Assembly: GCA_959026725.1 (NCBI GenBank)
Contig: CAUFMG010000003.1
Span: 101,708-165,707 of the forward strand
DNA length: 64,000 bases
Reading direction: 5' to 3'
Source: an uncultured Collinsella sp.
GTDB lineage: Bacteria; Actinomycetota; Coriobacteriia; Coriobacteriales; Coriobacteriaceae
Within the stretch, counting starts at the first letter, position 1. The number at the start of each line of letters is the position of its first letter. Below are positions 60,276 to 64,000 of the stretch, piece after piece. The position numbers and the translations under genes were made by a program. The notes below the pieces were generated by a model that saw nothing but the letters and a program-made list of their open reading frames with translations, did not search any database and was not told where the DNA came from.

Positions 60276-62516
60276 CTATTTCTTAAACCGTGCACCCTGG
60301 CGTTTTCTGCCCGATGCGAACGTGGAACCCTTGCGGGCCTGCGAACGTAAGCGCTCGATCGTCTCGTCCTCAGACGCACCCTCGAGCATCGCCCGAATCT
60401 GAACGACGGCATCGCGCAGGCGCGCCGCCTCCTCAAAGTCCATGGCGGCAGAAGCGTTACGCATATCCTCTTCCATGGTTTCGACGATCCGCACAAGCTC
60501 GTCATGCGGCAGTTCTTCCAACTGCTCCGCAAGTGTCTGCTCGGGCGCCACCGTTTCCGGCACGCCACCCTCGCCCGACTCATCGGGCGTATAGAATGCG
60601 CCATGGCCAAGAGAGTCGCCCTTCGAGCGCCCCTTGGAACCCACGGTTTTTTCGGCCTCGGCAATAAAACTTGAGATGTCGTTGATGGCCTTGCGCACCG
60701 TCTTGGGCACAATGCCATGCTCTTCGTTATATGCCATCTGAATCTCGCGACGGCGCTGCGTCTCCTCGATGGCCTCTTTCATCGAATCGGTCACAACGTC
60801 CGCATACATGATGACTTCGCCATCGGCGTTACGGGCCGCGCGGCCAATCGTCTGAATCAGCGAACGGCGGTTGCGCAAGAAGCCTTCCTTATCGGCATCG
60901 AGAATTGCCACCAGTGAGACCTCGGGAAGGTCTAGGCCCTCGCGAAGCAGGTTAATGCCAACGAGAACATCGATCTTGCCCTCGCGCAGCGTTCGCAGGA
61001 TCTCGACACGGTCCATCGTCGCTGTATCGGAGTGCATGTAATTGACCTTAATGCCGGCATCAAGCAGATGGTCGGTCAGGTCCTCGGCCATGCGCTTGGT
61101 GAGCGTGGTCACCAGCACGCGCTCCTTGCGGGCAACGCGCTCGCGAATCTCGTCCTCAAGATCGTCAATCTGCCCACGAACCGGACGCACATCGATCTTG
61201 GGGTCGAGCAGACCGGTCGGACGAATGATCTGCTCCACGTCGTTGTGGCTCACCCGCAGCTCGTAGTCGCCCGGTGTGGCCGAAACATAGATAAACTGGG
61301 GTATCCTTGCCTCAAACTCATCGAAACGAAGCGGGCGATTATCGAGTGCCGAGGGCAGGCGAAAACCGTGTTCCACCAGCGTTACCTTACGCGAGCGGTC
61401 GCCTTCATGCATGCCGCGGATCTGCGGCACCGTCACATGGCTCTCGTCGATGATACAGAGCATGTCCTTAGGAAAGTAATCGATCAGGGTAAACGGCGGC
61501 TCACCCGGCTTGCGACCGTCCAGATGACGCGAGTAGTTCTCGATGCCGTTGCAAAAGCCCATCGTCTCGAGCATCTCAAGATCATAATCGGTGCGCTGCT
61601 GCAGACGCTGCGCCTCGAGCAACTTGTCGGTCGCCTTGAGCTCCGCCACGCGCTTCTCGCACTCTTCGCTGATCGATTTCAGAGCCGCCTTGACCTTCGG
61701 CTTCTCGGTCACGTAGTGCGATGCCGGCCATACGGGGATGGCCTCGTACTCACGAAGCATCTCACCGGTGACCTCATCGATCTCGGCAATCAGCTCGACC
61801 TCGTCGCCAAAGAACTCAAACCGCAACGGATGCTCGGCATAAGGCGGATACACGTCGACAACATCGCCGCGCACGCGGAACGTGCCGCGTGCCAGATCAT
61901 AGTCATTGCGATCATATTGAATGTCGATAAGTGCATGGATAAAGTCATCGCGCTCGAGCGGCACCTTCTTGTCGACGTTTGGAGCCAGACCCGCATAGTC
62001 CTCAGGAGAGCCAATGCCATAGATACACGAGACCGATGCGACAACGATCACATCGCGTCGAGAGAGCAGTGACGCGGTCGCCTGATGGCGCAGCATCTCG
62101 ACCTCTTCATTAATCGAGGAGTCTTTCTCGATATATGTATCGCTTTGCGGCACATACGCCTCGGGCTGATAGTAGTCGTAGTACGAGACGAAGTAGACCA
62201 CAGCGTTGTTGGGAAAGAACTCTTTGAGCTCGCTCGCAAGCTGAGCGGCGAGCGTTTTATTCGGAGCCATGACCAGCGTCGGCTTTCCCAGGGCCTCAAT
62301 AGTCTTTGCCATCGTGAAGGTCTTGCCCGAACCAGTCACGCCCAGCAAAACCTGATAGCGGTCTCCGTCCCTCACGCCCTGCACAAGCGACTCAATGGCC
62401 TTAGGCTGAGAACCGGCAGGCTCATAGGGAGACACGACCTTAAACGGCACGTCAGAGCCTTCAACGCCAAAACGTTTGAGCTCTCCTCCAACACGCTCAA
62501 CTTCAAATTCCGCCAT
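60276..62516 (-). CDS. uvrB: Excinuclease ABC subunit B
   Basis: 746 aa, about 70 longer than E. coli UvrB because of a polar stretch near residues 630-680. Walker A is GVTGSGKTFTMAK, the beta-hairpin is YYDYYQPEAYVPQ, and the helicase motifs include CIIDESHVTVPQ and QTIGRAARN. The UVR motif near the C-terminus is MEEDMRNASAAMDFEEAARL. It verifies damage and recruits UvrC. The gene stands 51 bp downstream of the transglycosylase gene on the same strand. Confidence 0.96.
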   Translation of the reverse strand: MAEFEVERVGGELKRFGVEGSDVPFKVVSPYEPAGSQPKAIESLVQGVRDGDRYQVLLGVTGSGKTFTMAKTIEALGKPTLVMAPNKTLAAQLASELKEFFPNNAVVYFVSYYDYYQPEAYVPQSDTYIEKDSSINEEVEMLRHQATASLLSRRDVIVVASVSCIYGIGSPEDYAGLAPNVDKKVPLERDDFIHALIDIQYDRNDYDLARGTFRVRGDVVDVYPPYAEHPLRFEFFGDEVELIAEIDEVTGEMLREYEAIPVWPASHYVTEKPKVKAALKSISEECEKRVAELKATDKLLEAQRLQQRTDYDLEMLETMGFCNGIENYSRHLDGRKPGEPPFTLIDYFPKDMLCIIDESHVTVPQIRGMHEGDRSRKVTLVEHGFRLPSALDNRPLRFDEFEARIPQFIYVSATPGDYELRVSHNDVEQIIRPTGLLDPKIDVRPVRGQIDDLEDEIRERVARKERVLVTTLTKRMAEDLTDHLLDAGIKVNYMHSDTATMDRVEILRTLREGKIDVLVGINLLREGLDLPEVSLVAILDADKEGFLRNRRSLIQTIGRAARNADGEVIMYADVVTDSMKEAIEETQRRREIQMAYNEEHGIVPKTVRKAINDISSFIAEAEKTVGSKGRSKGDSLGHGAFYTPDESGEGGVPETVAPEQTLAEQLEELPHDELVRIVETMEEDMRNASAAMDFEEAARLRDAVVQIRAMLEGASEDETIERLRSQARKGSTFASGRKRQGARFKK

Positions 62517-62567
62517 GGATACTCCTAACTCATATATCTGCAGTATACGCAGGCGGCAGGCATAGTC

Positions 62568-63149
62568 CTATACGAACCGATCGGGATAGAGGGTCTTATA
62601 GCGAACCCAGGCATTATTGACACGAATCAGATAAGCCTGAGTTTCAGGGAAGGTAATCGCATTATGGAGGGACGTGTTCTGCTGCGCCCATCCGTCGACA
62701 TTGCCCATACCGGCGTTATAGGCGGCAATGGCACTGTCAGTCGACCCGTTAAAATACGCTAGAAGATACGAAAGATACGCACAGCCAAACTCGATATTCG
62801 TAGCCGGATCGTTAAGGTTGTCGGCCGAATACTCGTCACCGTCGACAAGGCCCTTGGCGATCATATCCTGAGCAGTCACGGGCATCAGCTGCATCAATCC
62901 CTGAGCACCCTGATTCGATTCGGCCTTGGGATCCCAATTCGATTCAGACTTAATGACAGCGCACACCAGATACGGATCCAGATTATGCGAAATACTGGAT
63001 TGCTTTACATATGCCTCGTAGTCAATCGGATACAGCGGCTTAAAGAAAACAGCAGGAGCATACGAGTAGACGAGCGAAATAAGGCCGAAGACAAAAACGG
63101 CAGTCAGCGGTATAAGGCGATACCACGAAAAGAAACGTGTCTTAGACAT
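62568..63149 (-). CDS. Membrane-anchored lytic transglycosylase (SLT domain)
   Basis: 193 aa. One N-terminal membrane helix (residues about 11-35) anchors it outside the membrane. The SLT domain has the catalytic Glu69 in VIKSESNWDP, GAQGLMQLMP and AAYNAGMGNVDGW. It cleaves peptidoglycan glycan strands. Its start overlaps the coaE stop codon by eight bases, so translation is coupled. Confidence 0.9.
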   Translation of the reverse strand: MSKTRFFSWYRLIPLTAVFVFGLISLVYSYAPAVFFKPLYPIDYEAYVKQSSISHNLDPYLVCAVIKSESNWDPKAESNQGAQGLMQLMPVTAQDMIAKGLVDGDEYSADNLNDPATNIEFGCAYLSYLLAYFNGSTDSAIAAYNAGMGNVDGWAQQNTSLHNAITFPETQAYLIRVNNAWVRYKTLYPDRFV

Positions 63150-63783
63150 CGGTCTCCTCCTTATCCACTACATCCCCGAACCCACGGCGCGCAAGCCAAG
63201 AGTCAAGCTGCTCAAAGAGCGAATTATCGCCTGCGGCATTATCAATCACCGTTGTAGCGAGATTGCACAGCGCAGACTCATCGGGCTGGCAAGCAGAACG
63301 GGCATCGAAATCAGATGGCTCCATACCACGTTGAATAGCGCGCTCGCGACGAACTGACAAAGGGGCGCTGATGACCAGAATTTCATCAGCCAGGCCAAAA
63401 GCATCCTCAAAACCAGTCGGGGCAGAAACCTCGACAACCGCAAAGGGATAACGGGGGGACGAAACCGTGCAGCAAACCGGATCAAGAATCCTCAGTGACA
63501 GCTGCTCAATGAGAACGGGGTGCACAATGCTATTGAGCCTCGCGACCGCATCAGGAGAAACAAAAGCTCGAGAAGCGAGGATGTTACGGCGAACGCCGCC
63601 CTCCTCGTCCAAAATATCCCAGCCAAATTCTTCCGCGAGGGCATTGACGATATCGGAGCCTGGCACATACAGCGATTTGGCAAGCTCGTCCAGATCGATA
63701 AGCATGGCGCCATGAGATTCGAGATAGCGGCAGGCAGCCGACTTACCCGAAGCAATATTGCCCAAGACAAATACGGTAAACAT
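63142..63783 (-). CDS. coaE: Dephospho-CoA kinase
   Basis: 213 aa. The ATG at 63783 has GGGAGG. The P-loop is GNIASGKSAA. DLDELAKSLYVPGS and VVEVSAP follow at the family positions. It adds the last phosphate of coenzyme A. It overlaps the transglycosylase gene and precedes uvrB on the same strand. Confidence 0.88.
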   Translation of the reverse strand: MFTVFVLGNIASGKSAACRYLESHGAMLIDLDELAKSLYVPGSDIVNALAEEFGWDILDEEGGVRRNILASRAFVSPDAVARLNSIVHPVLIEQLSLRILDPVCCTVSSPRYPFAVVEVSAPTGFEDAFGLADEILVISAPLSVRRERAIQRGMEPSDFDARSACQPDESALCNLATTVIDNAAGDNSLFEQLDSWLARRGFGDVVDKEETDV

Positions 63784-63910
63784 CAAGTCCTCCCTAACGC
63801 CAATGGGAGTTATTATCGCGCAAATACAAAAGAAGGACTCAAAATACAGCCAAACAGTAAGACAAGCTAAAAGAAAGCGAGTTCTTGTATTACAGCTCTC
63901 TATAAAATGC

Positions 63911-63943
63911 AAAAAAGGGGGAGGCCGCGAGGCCTCCCCCTTC
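63911..63943 (-). terminator. Terminator of a gene beyond the right edge
   Basis: AAGGGGGAGGCC and GGCCTCCCCCTT enclose GCGA; on the minus strand TTTTTTGC follows. It ends a transcript that enters the window from the right. The last 57 bases should hold the 3' end of that gene, but the reading frame cannot be fixed. Confidence 0.9.
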
Positions 63944-64000
63944 TAAGTTCAAGCGTACGGCTCGGTGCCGTCCACCGGTCAGCGGCGCCCTGGCCTCCCA

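Noticed and set aside
63944..64000. 3' end of rpsA or another gene at the right edge
   Set aside because: A terminator shows that a gene ends here, but two of three minus-strand frames are open or end plausibly, and 57 bases are too few to name it.

Overview
The window looks like a chromosomal segment of a high-GC, Gram-positive gut actinobacterium of the class Coriobacteriia, most likely Collinsella or a close relative. This rests on the GC-rich coding style with strong GGAGG-type ribosome binding sites, WhiA and RapZ next to a gap-pgk-tpiA-gpmI-secG glycolytic block, anaerobic NrdD/NrdG, a sialic acid operon and oligopeptide ABC transporters. The genus is inferred from gene content and not from a marker gene. 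No phage, insertion sequence, integrase or CRISPR array was recognised.

Layout. 1-9.5 kb: a partial secreted protein, a secreted protein with a 3D-like tail, metY facing a LysR regulator across a shared promoter region with a small Cys/Met leader peptide, rnhA, an oxidoreductase with an acylphosphatase, a Fur-family regulator, a HAD phosphatase, a SlyD-like isomerase coupled to an orphan UreE-like protein, and an M19 dipeptidase. 9.5-15.6 kb: a YgjP-like protease, a folE-HD-folB pterin operon, and nrdD/nrdG under a promoter flanked by two NrdR-box-like sites. 15.9-21.9 kb: six tRNA genes in three transcription units (Gly-Val, Gly-Cys-Gly, Leu). Between them lie a GH13 glucosidase and a partner-switching module made of a PAS/GAF/PP2C phosphatase and a STAS-HATPase fusion. 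22.0-28.5 kb: two very long hairpins, then an oppABCDF operon. 28.7-35.8 kb: secG, gpmI, tpiA, pgk, gap, whiA, rapZ. 35.9-46.6 kb: a sialic acid operon in one direction: binding protein, permease, permease-ATPase fusion, ATPase, two acetyl-xylan-esterase-fold proteins (one without its catalytic serine), nanA, nanK, nanE. 46.7-50.9 kb: uvrC, murJ, ybaK. 51.0-64.0 kb: uvrA, an LTA-synthase-type sulfatase, mrp, two flavoproteins, uvrB, a lytic transglycosylase and coaE.

How the parts work together. The nan region should import sialic acid, remove O-acetyl groups, cleave it to ManNAc and pyruvate, phosphorylate ManNAc and epimerise it to GlcNAc-6-P; nagA/nagB are not in the window. The operon sits between uvrC and rapZ, which often lie close together in actinobacteria. 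All three nucleotide excision repair genes fall within 16 kb. The most unusual features are a set of long intergenic hairpins (about 12.7, 13.0, 22.1, 22.4, 36.7 and 37.9 kb), several of them inside operons, a shared AT-rich palindrome at three tRNA promoters, and the domain fusions noted above. All calls come from reading the sequence; no database search was run.
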